Shown: positions 13,601-25,444 of the stretch, piece after piece
How the letters are laid out: each line of letters starts with the position of its first letter
How positions within the stretch are numbered: the first letter of the stretch is position 1
Assembly (NCBI GenBank): GCA_008711295.1
Contig: VUYV01000036.1
Span: 5,426,829 to 5,490,828, forward strand
From: Anarhynchus alexandrinus
Lineage: Eukaryota > Chordata > Aves > Charadriiformes > Charadriidae
Reading direction: 5' to 3'
DNA length: 64,000 nt
The notes under the pieces: model-generated
Database searches by the model: none
The model's input: the letters and a program-made list of their open reading frames with translations, nothing else
Told to the model about the DNA's origin: nothing
Program-made: the position numbers and the translations under genes

Positions 13601-15780
13601 GCAATTTGATGCATATAGCATATTTTCCAAGGTGTTTCAAGTTGGTTTATGGAACTGGTTATTGAACCTAGGTGCGAAAATACTAAGCTTAATAAGTCTC
13701 AGCCTATAAATATGGATTGTCTTCCTCAATCAGCTCTAATTATAACAGATTTTGAACTGAAGCTTGTTGACTTATATACGTGCCTTTAGATTTCAAGGTC
13801 TTTCTTACACAATCGTGTTGCATTTGCCACAGATTCTGCAAAATGATCTCTTGATAAAATTAAGGGTATTCTTATTGGAAATAAGTCCTCATTTTCAGAC
13901 TAAGAAAGGATTTTAATGCTGATCAATGACTTTCAAATAACTTTGTTCTTCTCCATGAGTTTTCAACCAAAATGGCTTTCCTCTGCTCAAACGAGGCTAT
14001 GGGAAATATAAAATGGCTATAAAATCTAAAGTTCAGTATTTAATTTTACCAGACTAATTGATTCATGACATAGGTACTTTTTTTTCTTTTAATTTTCTTC
14101 TGTTTATGGTGAAATACTTGTCCCTGCAAAGCTATAGGTCTGCACAGAAGCAAAGCAGGGTCAAGGAGAGGGAACCCACTGTCAACCTGCAGAGATGGTA
14201 GACAGCGTTCTGTGCTGCTGCACTGCAGCCTACTTATGTTAGCATGGGAGGACTTGACCCTTGAAGACCATCTTGTCTATTAAAATAATTTAAAAATTGC
14301 CCTCTGTTCTTCAACAGCACTTTATAAGTGGTATGTTTCTTCCTACTATTCCCCTTTAAAATATGCTAGTTTCTTTTCACCAAAGCAAATGTTGACTATA
14401 ACCTGGATTCCTTATCTTGACAGCATCTGCACTGGCCCAATGTATGCTGTGAGTCCACGTGAGTGAAACTGTAGCAACATCACAATTACCCATGAGAAAA
14501 ATCACTTGCTTCATTGGCTATGGGTGAGAATAAACTGGTGAGAAACTGAGCACAGATTGTCCCGTGTGAGTGGCTGAAACCATTTCTAAAAAATTGCCAG
14601 CAGGTCAGATGCAGTCATTGAAGAAACTGATTGACTGACACAACTTTAATTTGTAGCATCAACAAATGATTATTTCAGTGGATGCCAGAAGGAAGGCATA
14701 TTCTACTGCAGCTTTGTATTTGGACCATTTGATGCTTACATTGGACTTTCTATTCTTCTGGAGGCAATATCCGTAAATATTGATGGAACATACCTGGTGA
14801 TTTGAAAGCAGTGACTGCAACCTTAGGTGGAAATTTGCATCTTTTAGTGCAGCTGAAATCTGGAGCAGTAGCCATCAATAAATCAATGCAAAAGGGCAAT
14901 ATATTGCTGTAGATATCTATAACTATTTTTGTCTGACTGTAGTCTAATCTATATTGAGAATATAAATAATGGCTTGTATGGTTTATGTGAAAATCTCTCT
15001 TTTTGAATTCAAGAAGTATGATATAAAAACAGAAGTTAGATGAAGTAAGGCTGTAACTCACGCTCTGTCAGTGCAGGGTTACTTTATATTGAACATTTAT
15101 TGAAGTTCTGGGCATTTAAATATGAACTGAACAAAAAATGGAGTGCACACCGTTTTCCTTGAGATGCCATTCCCCAGCCAAGTAGATGTCAGTGTCAGGG
15201 ATATTTGGTGATTCCGTGATTTTTTCTCCTAATTGGATTCCATTACCCCTAATTATATAGACTCTTACTATTCTAAAGGATTAATCTTCTTTTAAGGAAT
15301 GTACATGGGCATTAGCAGCAGATATATTTTTTTCAATAATAAGTTATGCTGTTGCCAGTTTCAAATGGATGTACTGCTCAGTCTATAAAGACTGACTAAT
15401 TAAAGATGTCATGCCAAATATTTGCAATATTTGAAGAAGGAATTCACAGAGCATTCACTGTAACCGTGGGATGTCTCCCAAAGCTTTAAAGAACAGTAAA
15501 AAATGTAAATCCGAGGTTGCTAAAGGAACTTTGCTCTGTCACTCTTAACCAGCCTTAACCTCACTTTCAGCCCTCAATCCTTCATCTTCAGAGCCGAAAT
15601 CCTGCGCAATTTTGTTCGGGAACCATTTGATTTCTATGTTCGGAGCAGGCTCAGGGGACAAACACAGAGGACCCTTTCCCTAGCTCAAAGACAATCCCTA
15701 GCCCACGATGTTTCCTGAAGCTCATTTCTTTTTCTTAGGATATGAAGCTTTGTCTTCAATATTAATTATCCTGTTAAAAC
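10674..15780. other. Intergenic sequence, no gene seen
   Basis: Five kilobases of AT-rich sequence without a recognised exon, RNA gene or clear transposon. A near-palindromic A/T run lies at about 11966-11987. A stretch near 12680-12720 faintly recalls an old amniote repeat but cannot be assigned. Confidence 0.45.
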
Positions 15781-16199
15781 TTGCATTGGGCATACCTGGT
15801 GGGGGCCGCAGGGTGACGTGTGTAGGAGTAGGCAGGAACTGCCTGGGGAAGTCATTGCCAGTTCCAGGTGGCTCAGCAGCAGCTGGGAGCACCACACTGT
15901 GCCCCAAAACTGCAGCCGGTCAGAGGAGCACATGGTCCTTGGATGTGGTAAAGAAAGGGTGGAAGCTGCCAGAGGCAAGAGATACGTGTTGACTCACCTA
16001 AGCAGGTACATGAATATATATATTTCATTATTTTCTTTTTGTTTTATTATTCATCTTTCATTAAAGTAGTTTAGTTCCTTCTAAATTCATAAATGTCTTT
16101 TCCCCTCCTCTGCCTCTCTCTTAGAAGAGGGGTAGGGGGGAGCATCTGTCAGTCCCATCTGGCGTGTACCACATCCCCAGTAGCCAATTCGGCCTAAAC
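15781..16199. other. GC-rich shoulder left of a degraded LTR
   Basis: Base composition rises sharply at about 15795. The sequence has overlapping short open frames in several phases, which is typical of GC-rich noncoding DNA. It may be the 5' part of the LTR that follows, but the match is too weak to include. Confidence 0.3.
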
Positions 16200-16787
16200 C
16201 ATGACAACACCTGTGGAGACGCTGGAGGAGACATGTGGTAGGGGATGCTTGCTGGGGACACAGCTGGAGATGCGCACCTTGGAAAGAGGTGCTCTGTGAC
16301 AGAGCAAGAGCACCTCTGAGGGGACTGTGGTCCATGGCTGACCAATGCCAGAGCAGGGACACTCCTGAGGGACTCCACCTGTGGTTAATTCACACTGGGA
16401 CAGGGCCATCCCCAAAGGTACTGAGGCCTCTGGATGAGCAGAAGAGCAGTAAGAAGCAAAGAGGGGCAGGGAGAAACCATTACAGCCAGACTCCAACTTC
16501 TGTGCCACCCATCACCTCACCCAAGGCATTAGGAGGGACTGAGTGTGATGCAGACTGAGAACGTGGGAGCTGGGATGAGGAAGGGTGGAGGAGAGGTGCT
16601 GGAGGGAGGAGAGGTGTTGGGCAGAAGCTGAGCCTGAGGAAAGAAGAAGAAAATTGTTTCCCCTGGTTCGTTGTCTTCTTTTCCTTACTCCTAAATGTCT
16701 GAATCACTAGTTAAAAGTTTATATAAATTGGCACTAAATTAAATTAAGTAAAAGTCCACAAGTTTAGACTGTTTTGCCTGCTTGCAT
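16200..16787 (+). mobile_element. Degraded endogenous-retrovirus LTR (R/U5 side)
   Basis: The order of blocks follows a GC-rich bird LTR family: CCTGTGGAGACGCTGGAG, GGACTGTGGTCCATGG, CAGAGCAGGGACACTCCTGA, a purine-rich GAGGAAGGGTGGAGG segment, CAGAAGCTGAGCCTGAGG and then ACTAAATTAAATTAAG followed by TTAGACTGTTTTGCCTG. In intact copies this last part is the U5 region beyond the poly-A signal. The final third of U5 and the terminal CA are missing, and no target duplication was found. The fragment at 1640-1860 appears to be the U3 part of the same family. Confidence 0.6.
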
Positions 16788-17225
16788 AAGGCCCCCAGCC
16801 GAGTGCTGACCTGGCAGTGCAGGGGCTCAGCCATGGCCTGAGCTGGATGTCGCTGGTTTACCCCTGTTCACGGGACAGTGTTGGCTGCCTCCCCTGCTCC
16901 AGCTTCAGCTCTGGGGTGGCCCCACTGGGGAGGGGGTGACACCCTTCCCTCCACAGTCCCCCAGTTGCTGCCTGACAAACCATCGCCTTTTGTGGGGCTG
17001 GGGGCCACTGCCAGGCTGCAGCTGGCAGCCCAGGAGGAGGAAAATGAGCAGTCTCAGGACTGAGGAGGGGAAAGCCCCACCATGAACATCACGCTCCTCC
17101 CATTGGGGACAGCAGGATGCTGATGGTTTGTCATAACGCCTCCTGCCCCTACTGGTCCAGGAGCTGGGAGCTGTCAGCCTGCCTTGGAAGGACGCGCATG
17201 ACACCCAAGAAAAGGAGTCCATATT
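16788..17225. other. GC-rich segment of unknown origin
   Basis: It continues the high-GC block with many CCCC/GGGG runs (for example GGGGAGGGGGTGACACCC and TGGGGCTGGGGGCCAC). Open frames exist on both strands but none resembles a known protein and none shows a clear exon structure. It may be further retroviral sequence or a separate GC-rich repeat. Confidence 0.3.
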
Positions 17226-17640
17226 TGTAGGCTTTCCTGTATAACAATTTTAAGGGCATTAAGCAGGCTTTTTTTAAAAATCAATTTGGACAATGAGTGT
17301 TGGTATTCCTGCAACTGGACTAACAGTAACTGTTATACTTTTATTTGACTGTTAAAGCACTTACTGGCTTGGCAGTAAATTTTCAGCTCCCCATATATAG
17401 GGTGTTTCCTTTTTCTCTTACCAAAATTTTTTGAGAATAACAAAGGAGGGCAGATAATAGGCAGACTTCCCGTTAGCACACTTGTCAGGTGAGGCTCTGA
17501 GGAACAGAGGTCAGCTTTTTCAGCTTGTCTGTCTCCTGCAAGTCTGGGCTTTGGTGGCAGGATTGTCCTTTGTTTCACTGGACCTTGTCCAGATAGCATA
17601 GTGCCCCTTCACACTTTAAACTGCCAATAAAAGAATGTCC
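17226..17640. other. Intergenic sequence, nothing recognised
   Basis: Ordinary AT-rich sequence between the GC-rich block and an old CR1. No feature could be supported. Confidence 0.4.
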
Positions 17641-17885
17641 CCATGGAAATGCAGGGCTGGAGAAGACCTCACAGGATTATCCAAAATAATCCTCTCTTCT
17701 GAAGCAGCATAACGATTCATTCACAGATGAATGTCAGAGTCATCAGAAGCCTTGAAAGAAAGCATTTCTACAACTCTCCCAGGTGGCATTTCACTTTTCT
17801 GTGTCCACTAAAGAGTTTGCCATAATAGTCAGGCTATTTTTCACCTTTGACGTTTAGAATTTTTATACACTTGTCCAGGTTTTCT
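17641..17885 (-). mobile_element. Old CR1-like LINE 3' end, minus strand
   Basis: The plus-strand text CCATGGAAATGCAGGGCTGG, then AGAAGACCTCACAGGATTATCC, TCTGAAGCAGCATAACG and ACAACTCTCCCAGGTGGC, follows the reversed 3' region of old CR1 subfamilies. Divergence is high, so this insertion is much older than those at 10.4 or 34 kb. Confidence 0.55.
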
Positions 17886-18624
17886 GGGCTGTGGGCAGTT
17901 CTGACAGAGCAATAGTGCACTAGCTCCAACACAGATCAGTTGCCAAATTCTAAGCCTCTTGAAAACGTCGGCACAGATCAATGGATGCACAGTCCACTAC
18001 GGTGAGTCTACTGCCCAAACAAAAATACGTTCATGTACACTCTAATTTACCAGTCCAGATTTGTAACCTATAATCCACTGACCACCTCTGCTTCTCCAAC
18101 CTGATGCTCCCTACCTGCCGTATTCCTCTAGGTATGCTTTAAGTACTTAAATCAGGATCCTACCCATAATTTTCACCTCCCCCATTTGCTTTTATCACAC
18201 TTCACTTCCCATTTCCCTTTCTTTCACTCACTTAAACCCGCCTGACCTCTGCAGCCACATCTTCTGTCTCACCCTGCTCTTGCAGCTAAGCCTAAAGTGC
18301 ACGTCTCACCCCTACTGCTTTTGGCGCAGATGCAGCTGCTGCTGCATATCACTTTGAAGTGGTTCATGTAGCACTGCTGATATTTGTATTTACGGTGTAA
18401 GAACAATTGATCTAGGTAATATTTCTTCAGCCTTTTTAGAAGAATGTCTCTCCAGACAGTTTCTGAGTCCTTGCAAAAGCAAGATACATTATATCTACTG
18501 CTTCCCTTTAATCCATTATGCCAATTATATTGGCAGACAAGGACATTAGATTGTTTGACATCATCAGTTCTTAACGCACTCAAGTGGGCTGTCTTTTATC
18601 TTACTGTCTTCTGCTGCTTTTGAA
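17886..18624. other. Intergenic sequence between two CR1-like pieces
   Basis: No gene seen. A 104-codon minus-strand open frame (18269-18583) lacks recognisable motifs. The interval may be unrecognised CR1 body, because CR1-like text in the same orientation lies on both sides. Confidence 0.35.
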
Positions 18625-18780
18625 TTGATTGTTTAAGAGTTTGTTCCAGAATCTTTCTGGGAACTGAAGTCAACTGCTCTGTAATTCTCTGGATCCCTCC
18701 CCGCACCCTCCACCCCATCCCCTTTTTAAAGATTCCCTTCTCCAGTCCTTCGGGACTTCTCTGGTTGAAACTCAGTAGAT
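18625..18780 (-). mobile_element. CR1-like LINE internal fragment, minus strand
   Basis: The plus-strand run GTTCCAGAATCTTTCTGGGA, then ACTGAAGTCAACTGCTCTGTAATTC, CCCTTTTTAAAGATTCCC and TCCAGTCCTTCGGGACTTCT resembles the reverse complement of an upstream, internal part of bird CR1 elements. It may belong to the same insertion as the 3' piece at 17641-17885. Confidence 0.5.
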
Positions 18781-19583
18781 TTCTGAGAATGTTCTTGAGC
18801 CCAAAGGGATAAAAATGGTTTGTCCTAATTCCTTTTCCCTAGTTCATATGGTGAAAGTCATAAGACCCTGCTGAATTGAATACATTAATTTACTAAATAT
18901 TGAACCTCTTTTTTTGGCTCACTTTCCTGCTGATTGTTAAGTTTAATTTTTGTTAAGCCTCAGCAAACTAATTTTGGGAGGAGTGCAGCCCAGAAATATA
19001 AACAAATTTTCTGCATTGCTTGTTATTGCTCTTTTTCCTGGTCCTCTAACTTTTTAGAGCAAGGGACTTCCTTTAGTATTTGTAGACATGTATTTTATTC
19101 CTAGATGAAATAAATCCTATTTGATGGACTGTAATCTTCTTCACCCTTCCTACTTCTTACATGCCTAAATCTAAGCAGAGAAACAGTCCCTTCGAGATGC
19201 ATAAGACTATTTACCTTCAAATAAGGCAAGTGTCTAAATGTCTGGATTAATAGAGATAACTACACAAGCATTGGGAGAAAAACTACTGTGTCGAGATTAG
19301 GAGCGACATTGTCTGTTAGGCATAATAACTGACTTTGTGCCTTTTTAACACTAACTTTGCATCTCTCCTGTGGTTAGATTGCTTCCATCTTTGTATCTTT
19401 CAAACTGGCATCTCTCATAAGCACAAAATTTGTGAATGTACTTTGAATTTCAGTCATACACTGGGGGGGGAGAGGGGGGAGCAGAAATGATTACAAAAAG
19501 AATCTCTCTTGTGGAGACCAAAAGAGCCTTGTACAAGCCAGAGACTATTTTTGTGGGAAATTCTAATCCCTTTAAAATATTGC
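18781..19583. other. Intergenic sequence, nothing recognised
   Basis: AT-rich DNA without a supported feature. A G-run (GGGGGGGGAGAGGGGGGAG) lies at about 19463-19482. Confidence 0.4.
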
Positions 19584-19806
19584 TTTATATTTATGTAGCA
19601 CCTTCCACCAAAAGACGTCCAGGTTTTGTAGAAACACTAATTGACTCTGCTGTCATGAATCCTATGAGGCAGGAAGAAAACACCTAAAATTTGTATCAGA
19701 AGAATCAAGCACAGAGGATAAATGGCTTATCTAAGGTTACACAGAAAGTCTCTGAAGGACCAGGATTAAAAACCAGGCTCCTAACTCACAACGCTTTGCA
19801 TTGCTA
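19584..19806 (+). repeat. Ancient amniote retroposon (L3/MIR-like)
   Basis: The sequence follows an old amniote element: TTATGTAGCACCTTCCACC near the start, then CCTATGAGGCAGG, a diverged CACAGAGGATAAATGGCTTA, AAGGTTACACAGAAAGTC, and GGATTAAAAACCAGGCTCCT near the end. The 'AAGGTTACACAG...GGATT..AACCAGG' spacing is the hallmark of MIR/L3-type tails. It is highly diverged, as expected for an insertion that predates birds. Confidence 0.6.
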
Positions 19807-21439
19807 GCCTTCCCCAATATAAATAACTACTTAGTAAAATTGCCTTCTTTGAAATAGAGTTACTGTTTTGATCTAATATTATTAGAAAAAAAAATCTCTT
19901 TAGTACCTATCTATTGAAACTTCCTTTTATTCTCCTTTCAAGGACTTGGTCTACAGAGAGGCTTCACTGGGCATACAAGATTCTTCCCTTTTAATTAGAA
20001 CATTAATATTCCCACTGTTTCCTTAGCTTCTAACTAAGACTAATTTTAATTCTTCCCCCTCCAGTCACTTGGCAGAGAATGTGAAGACAGTATCAGGGTG
20101 AGGTTCTGTATGCAAAGCTTACTGAGTCACAAAACATAAGGCTGTGTTGTTATACCTGTCAATTTTTTTTTTGTATAGCAGTACCCATGCAGACAAATGT
20201 CACATTATCTCTGCACCACAGCAGGATTCATTTGCTTTGCTCCTTCCCTCCCCTGAGCAATGTTTTCCTGTATTTTAAACTGAAGGGAATTATGTCATGA
20301 AAGTATGTTTGAAACGGTTGCAATGTAACAAAAAGTTTACCTCTCCAAATAATAATAATAATAATAAAAAAAATCCCTTCCACTAAGCGTGTTGCTTAGC
20401 AACGTGATACAGAGACTGCTGGAGACCATTCGAATTGACAAGGCATCTGCAGACGAGTGACAGAGTCACCCTAGCTGGCAGCTCTGGCAAACAGCTGGAA
20501 AAAAGGGATGACAAAACCCCAAAATTACTGATAGAGAGGGTGGGATGACCTTCATGATGAGAGGGATGGTGGGTCCCACAAAAGAAAAGAAACAGCAAAA
20601 GGTAAGAAACAGAAGTAAAGGGAAAAACAAGATAGAAAAAAAAAAAAGATGATTAGGACTCCATTCAGACAGTTACTCTGGCCAGAAAATATGACTAATG
20701 TTCATCCCTAAGCAATTGCAGGAAACAATTTTGCACGGTAGATGTGAAGCCCCATGAATAGGAAAGATTTGGGTATGTGCATTTGTACAACCTAAAGTGC
20801 AGTTATCCCCCCACTTGTTCACTCACACCCTTGTGTGGACTCAGAAGGGAGCTGGGAGCTGCCTCTGCTGAGCAGACATCCAGCCATGAGCTGGACATGC
20901 TTCACTGGCCTGTTTCCCACTCCACCACCCTAGGATGGGAAGAGCATAGGAGGGGTAAAACAATTTAGAGAGCGTTTCTCCATGCTCTGTAAATTTGATG
21001 CTCTTGAATATTCATACAAATTTAAATAAACATGAAAACAGAGGCCATATCAGTAGCTGTCAATGTGCACACCTTTGAGATCACCAGTCGCTCATCACAT
21101 GCTTTAAATTCACACAGGACTACCAGATTTTCAGCTCCAGTCTAGATGTACACAGCCAGTGAGGGAGTCAGAGCCGGGCCGGGCACACAGTGTATGTTAG
21201 AGCAGGTGTGGGAGGACAGAGCGTGTTTTTGTTCCCCAGCATTTGAACTGAGTTGTGCTGTGTCTCTCAGAGGCTCCAGACTTCTCTTCCCATAGTCCTT
21301 TACAGTTTATACTCAGACTTGCTGTGTGTTAAAGTGTGCGCATCAATAACTTAATATACTTTACATTTCTTTCAGTACTTCTTTCCTGAGGGCTCTCAAA
21401 ATGCTTTAGACTTTTAATGAAAAGGAATATGCACTGTGA
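19807..21439. other. Intergenic sequence; short AAT microsatellite
   Basis: No gene seen. A short (AAT)n run of about six units lies at 20349-20366 and is followed by an A-run. A segment near 21380-21410 (GGGCTCTCAAAATGCTTTAG) resembles another old amniote element. Confidence 0.4.
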
Positions 21440-21540
21440 CCAAATTCTGCTTAAACTGGTGTCAGTTCATAATAACTGCATGGATTTTAACGGTGGTGCC
21501 AGAATTACACCACTGCACCTGAATGCAGCTACTGTGCCCC
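21440..21540 (+). repeat. Ancient amniote palindromic repeat (diverged)
   Basis: AAATTCTGCTTAAACTGGTG on the left and GGTGGTGCCAGAATTACACC on the right are imperfect inverted arms. The layout matches an old amniote repeat that reads 'agctggtgtaaat...atttacaccagct'. Similar degraded copies appear at 28264-28360 and 60620-60695. The family name is uncertain. Confidence 0.4.
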
Positions 21541-24405
21541 CACTGGTAGCTGTGGGTGGGCAACAAACGCAACACTTAGTAATGGCTTTACCCTCTCCCC
21601 TGAAAGATTATCATCTCTGGAGTCAAGTGTGGCAACTCTTTTAACAAAAGCAGCTGTTTAAAATAGGCCATAAACCTTTGGGAAATGATCATAAAAACTT
21701 TATATTTGGTTGTCTGACTTCAACAAGTTTGCAAATGATGTATTTGATTTCAGATGATTAATTATAGCAATCCCTTTAGTACTTCAAGGGAGAGACATTT
21801 TAAATCACATCTGTTATCATTTATAAGAACTGAAATTGATTTAGTATTTTGACACGATTCATTATTTAGGTACTGACATAAATTTGCATGTTTCTGTGGT
21901 GTCAGTCTTTACACTCTATTTGAGAGAGAATACCAAGTCTCCTTACATTCATGTGTTATTAGCTACTGCATAAAGATGTGAAAAGTGACAACAGTGTTTT
22001 CCTTTCAAAAGCACTGAATACCTCTAGGTCAATGCCATGTTCCATTAGTTACCTTAGTGTACACGCAGTTTAGCTGTGCTTTCTTAAGAAATTTCTAAAA
22101 TATGAACAGATATTCTTGAATACTGAGAAGTCCACACAGAAGAAAGTGAAAATGCATGTAGTAGCGGTCTCCAGAAACAGGAGGAGAAGACAGTCTTATC
22201 AATTGCTGTGCTGGTTAATCAAACTTAAACCTGTTAAACAGTGGATCCCCAACTGATTTTGCTTTCTTTTCTGTCATATGTTGGATATAATACCTGAATG
22301 TCACAGCCCATTTGTTTTCTGCTCTGACTATTCTCTCCTGATAGACTTTGGTCATGACGTTTCTGTCCATGATTAATGCTTTCTGCTGTGCCTGGGTGGC
22401 TCGAACCACCTGTCCTATCTGGGTGGAGGTGAGCAGGCCTTCTAAAACCATCCTTTGTTATTTACTGAATGTGACCTATGGTAAGACAACACATTCGCCA
22501 TCAGCATTTAGGAACTTCTTATTGATATGGAGCACTGTGGTGCATGTATTTACTAACATGTTACCAACGTTGGTCCTACAGGCTTCTCATAATATTAAGT
22601 TGTCCAATATCCTGATGCCTGCCTACAAAGCCTTCATTGTTCTGAGCCCAGAGGACCTAAGGGTACATCAGCATTGCATAGCAGGTCTCAGTGCAGTGGT
22701 TCCACAGCTTGCACCAAAGAAGCTAGCAGAGGGGTGGAAAATAGATGTGGTAATATGACAGTATATCCAAGATGACAGATTTCAGGACATCAGCATGGGC
22801 GCATGCCCCGGCATGGGTGCATATCAGCTCCTGCAGAGAGAGACCTCACAGCTTTGCTCCAAGTAGGCACAGTCTAAAAGGTCTCCTGCCAGTCTGTGAA
22901 GACCAACTTATTAGTACCCTTCCTCAGGTACAAGCGATCTCAGTAACCCATCTGTTCAGCTCATCTGTTCAGAAGATGGAGGTTTCTCAGAGGTTGTTTC
23001 GAACAAGATCTGTTAGAAACAAGGAGTCACCTTTATAGCGACTGCTTTAATGCCCTTGGTTTTCCAGAATAAGTAGATGGCATTTATATTCCTCAACAAA
23101 ATAAACTTCCAAAATTTGTCAATCTGGAAGTCTATTGTGCCTTTAAAATTCTCCCTCTGCAGAGAAATCAAATGAGTAAAGCTTTAAATTTGACCAACAT
23201 TACTCATGTCACCTCATGCACTGGTGGCTGCTGGTACGAGACACTGGGAAGGCATGAACAGGACAGGCGCTTCTGTGGAACCAACTGCCACTGGTCAGAG
23301 GCAGCTCAGCTGGGTCAAGCATGGCTGGTTCCTGTTCACGTGTGCTACTGCTGGGGCTGGTTTCCCTGCTCGTGTCATTGAGATTGGTGAGGTACTGTGG
23401 GATAACTTTTGTTCTCGAACTTAAAAATGGCTTGTATGACGTAACACCTATGGTCATTTTACCTAGCAGTTATTAGTTTTTAAAGGGTGACAGCTGTCAT
23501 TTCGTGCTAAGTAAAATGTTTTATTTCAGAGATTATTGCATTTCTGGTCAGTTTTGGAGAGACAAGGGAATAGAATGTCCTTCATTTCCTGGTCCTCTGT
23601 CTTCTTTCCACCTTGCTGTGCTAATTTAAGTGCCAAACACAGTGCCCTCCTCTTTGAATGCTACAGTCGAAACCTGCTGCAGCCTAATGTTGCGGCACGT
23701 GCTGGTCTGACACTCTCCAGCTTTTTGGGATGTGTCAGTGCCAAAACCTGTCATCTTTGCCTGTTGCATACACGGTGTTTATTTCTCACAGGCCTTTAAG
23801 ATAAATAGAGGGATTTGAGTAGGTGGTGGGGGTTTTTTTGGTTTGTGGTTTTTTTATTGTTGTTGTGTGGTGGTTGTTTTGGTTTTTTTTTTTAAACTCA
23901 GCTGTCACCTGGTTGTTAGAAGTGCTCTGTTCTGGGTCTTGAGGGAGCTTTCAAAACTAGATATAGTGGGTGGCCCAGATTGTGCCTCAGCTGACGACAG
24001 GGATCTTGAATAGAGCGGAATATAATACTCAGCAGTTTACAGACCACTGCTGCAGCTCTCGGGCATTGAGGGCACAATGTATTAGCCACTTTAGAACAAA
24101 TTAAGAAATGAACAGAATTGCTGAGGAGAGGGCAGAGAGTGCATAATTGGCATCAACTATGTTATCAGGACACATTTCAAATAGATAACTGTTTTCAAAA
24201 GCCATTTGAGAAAATGACCCACTTAAAAATAGGCATGAGAAAAAAGCCAAAACCAGACTTGTGCCTGTTTCTGGTGATTATTCAAGTGGAAATTAAAAGA
24301 TCCCTCAGTGCTTTCTGAAGAGAGAAGAGGAAAATACAGCTTTCCTGTCCTGTGCTCCATCTGCCAATAAAAGTGACATTAAAGCCTAAAACTTCATGTA
24401 AGTTA
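21541..24405. other. Intergenic sequence, no supported gene
   Basis: A minus-strand open frame at 22215-22451 (78 codons) has a protein-like composition, but its upstream in-frame sequence contains several stops and I recognise no family. A strongly strand-asymmetric G/T-rich patch with long T runs lies at 23820-23895. Confidence 0.4.
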
Positions 24406-24462
24406 CTGCCAGAGCTCCAACAGCTATTGCAGTTGCCAAAAGAGGCATTTACAATGCTGGTA
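24406..24462 (+). repeat. Unidentified 57-bp repeat, copy A
   Basis: Aligns without gaps to 25388-25444: by eye 50 of 57 bases are identical, including the 20 bases CAGCTATTGCAGTTGCCAAA except one final-position difference just beyond. Similarity stops at or near both edges. I cannot assign it to a known repeat family. Confidence 0.7.
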
Positions 24463-25387
24463 TCTGACTTATTCCTATGAATCCCTCTGAGATGAGGACA
24501 GCACTCTGCATAACCCAGCAAGTCTTCATTGAAAATTACATTTATAGATACACAATTTTATATAGTAATTCCTTTTCGTCCCCACTGTGACACATCAACT
24601 ACTCCTTGTCATATCAGTCTCCTCTAGGAGCAGATAGGGATGTTTCTCTGCTGCCTTCAGTACTCAGAGAAATGTTATATCTATTACCAGAGTCTCTGAT
24701 AACCGCAAACAGAACTGAAAGGAATTCTTTCATCCAAAGAAATGACAGTGGTATCCCAATAGTTTAAAATGGTTGTACTGAAATATTTTTGTATGTGCCA
24801 TGAAATATAACTCTTATTTTACTGTTCATCCATTTTCTAAGCTTTCTTAACTTTCATAAATTAAATGAGAATTGTTGAAAAACAAGAAATGTGTAACACA
24901 TTATAAAATAGGTAGCTAGGGACACATCTCTCTTTTCAACTCTAAATTAAAAACCAAGGGTAGACAGAGACAATTAAATGATCTTGTATTTTCACATCCT
25001 TTTAAGATTATAATACATAACTTTTTCATCAGCCTGTGTGCAAATGCATCAAACTATCATAATACTTATTAGTGCCAGAACTGTCATACACAGGAACGCA
25101 TGAGGCCATGGACTTGCTGTCTCATATGAGAACTGTGGTCCTGCCTACCACAACAGAGCAAATACAGCTCTGTGCACTGTCTGGCTCCTCTAACTGTTAA
25201 TCTGCTGATGAATGCAGCTTCAGCACAAACAAGAAGGATATTGTCAATATTACTGCAGACCTGAATGAAAACTTTGCAATGTATTCTGTGGCTTTTTCTC
25301 ATTTTGATTTCAAAACTAATGCTGTCAAGAACTGAAAACTCTGAGGTTCCTTAGAAATCAGGTTTATTCTGATTTGTGATTAGAAGA
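24463..25387. other. Intergenic spacer between the two 57-bp repeats
   Basis: AT-rich sequence with no supported feature. The two repeats are 982 bp apart start to start and in the same orientation, but the spacer shows no obvious relation to a transposon body. Confidence 0.4.
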
Positions 25388-25444
25388 CTGCCAGAGCTAC
25401 AGCAGCTATTGCAGTTGCCAAAGGAGGTGCTTAGAATGCTGGTA
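25388..25444 (+). repeat. Unidentified 57-bp repeat, copy B
   Basis: Second copy of the 57-bp unit at 24406-24462, starting CTGCCAGAGCTACAGCAGC and ending AGAATGCTGGTA. The seven differences are substitutions and four of them cluster at positions 41-47. A short further match, GACAGCA, follows both copies some 50-75 bp downstream, hinting that the original homology was longer. Confidence 0.7.

Noticed and set aside
22215..22451. Minus-strand 78-codon frame with protein-like composition, possibly a pseudogene continuing upstream to about 22740
   Set aside because: The in-frame upstream sequence has five stops in roughly 100 codons, close to chance. There is no poly-A tail or flanking duplication, and I could not match it to any family.
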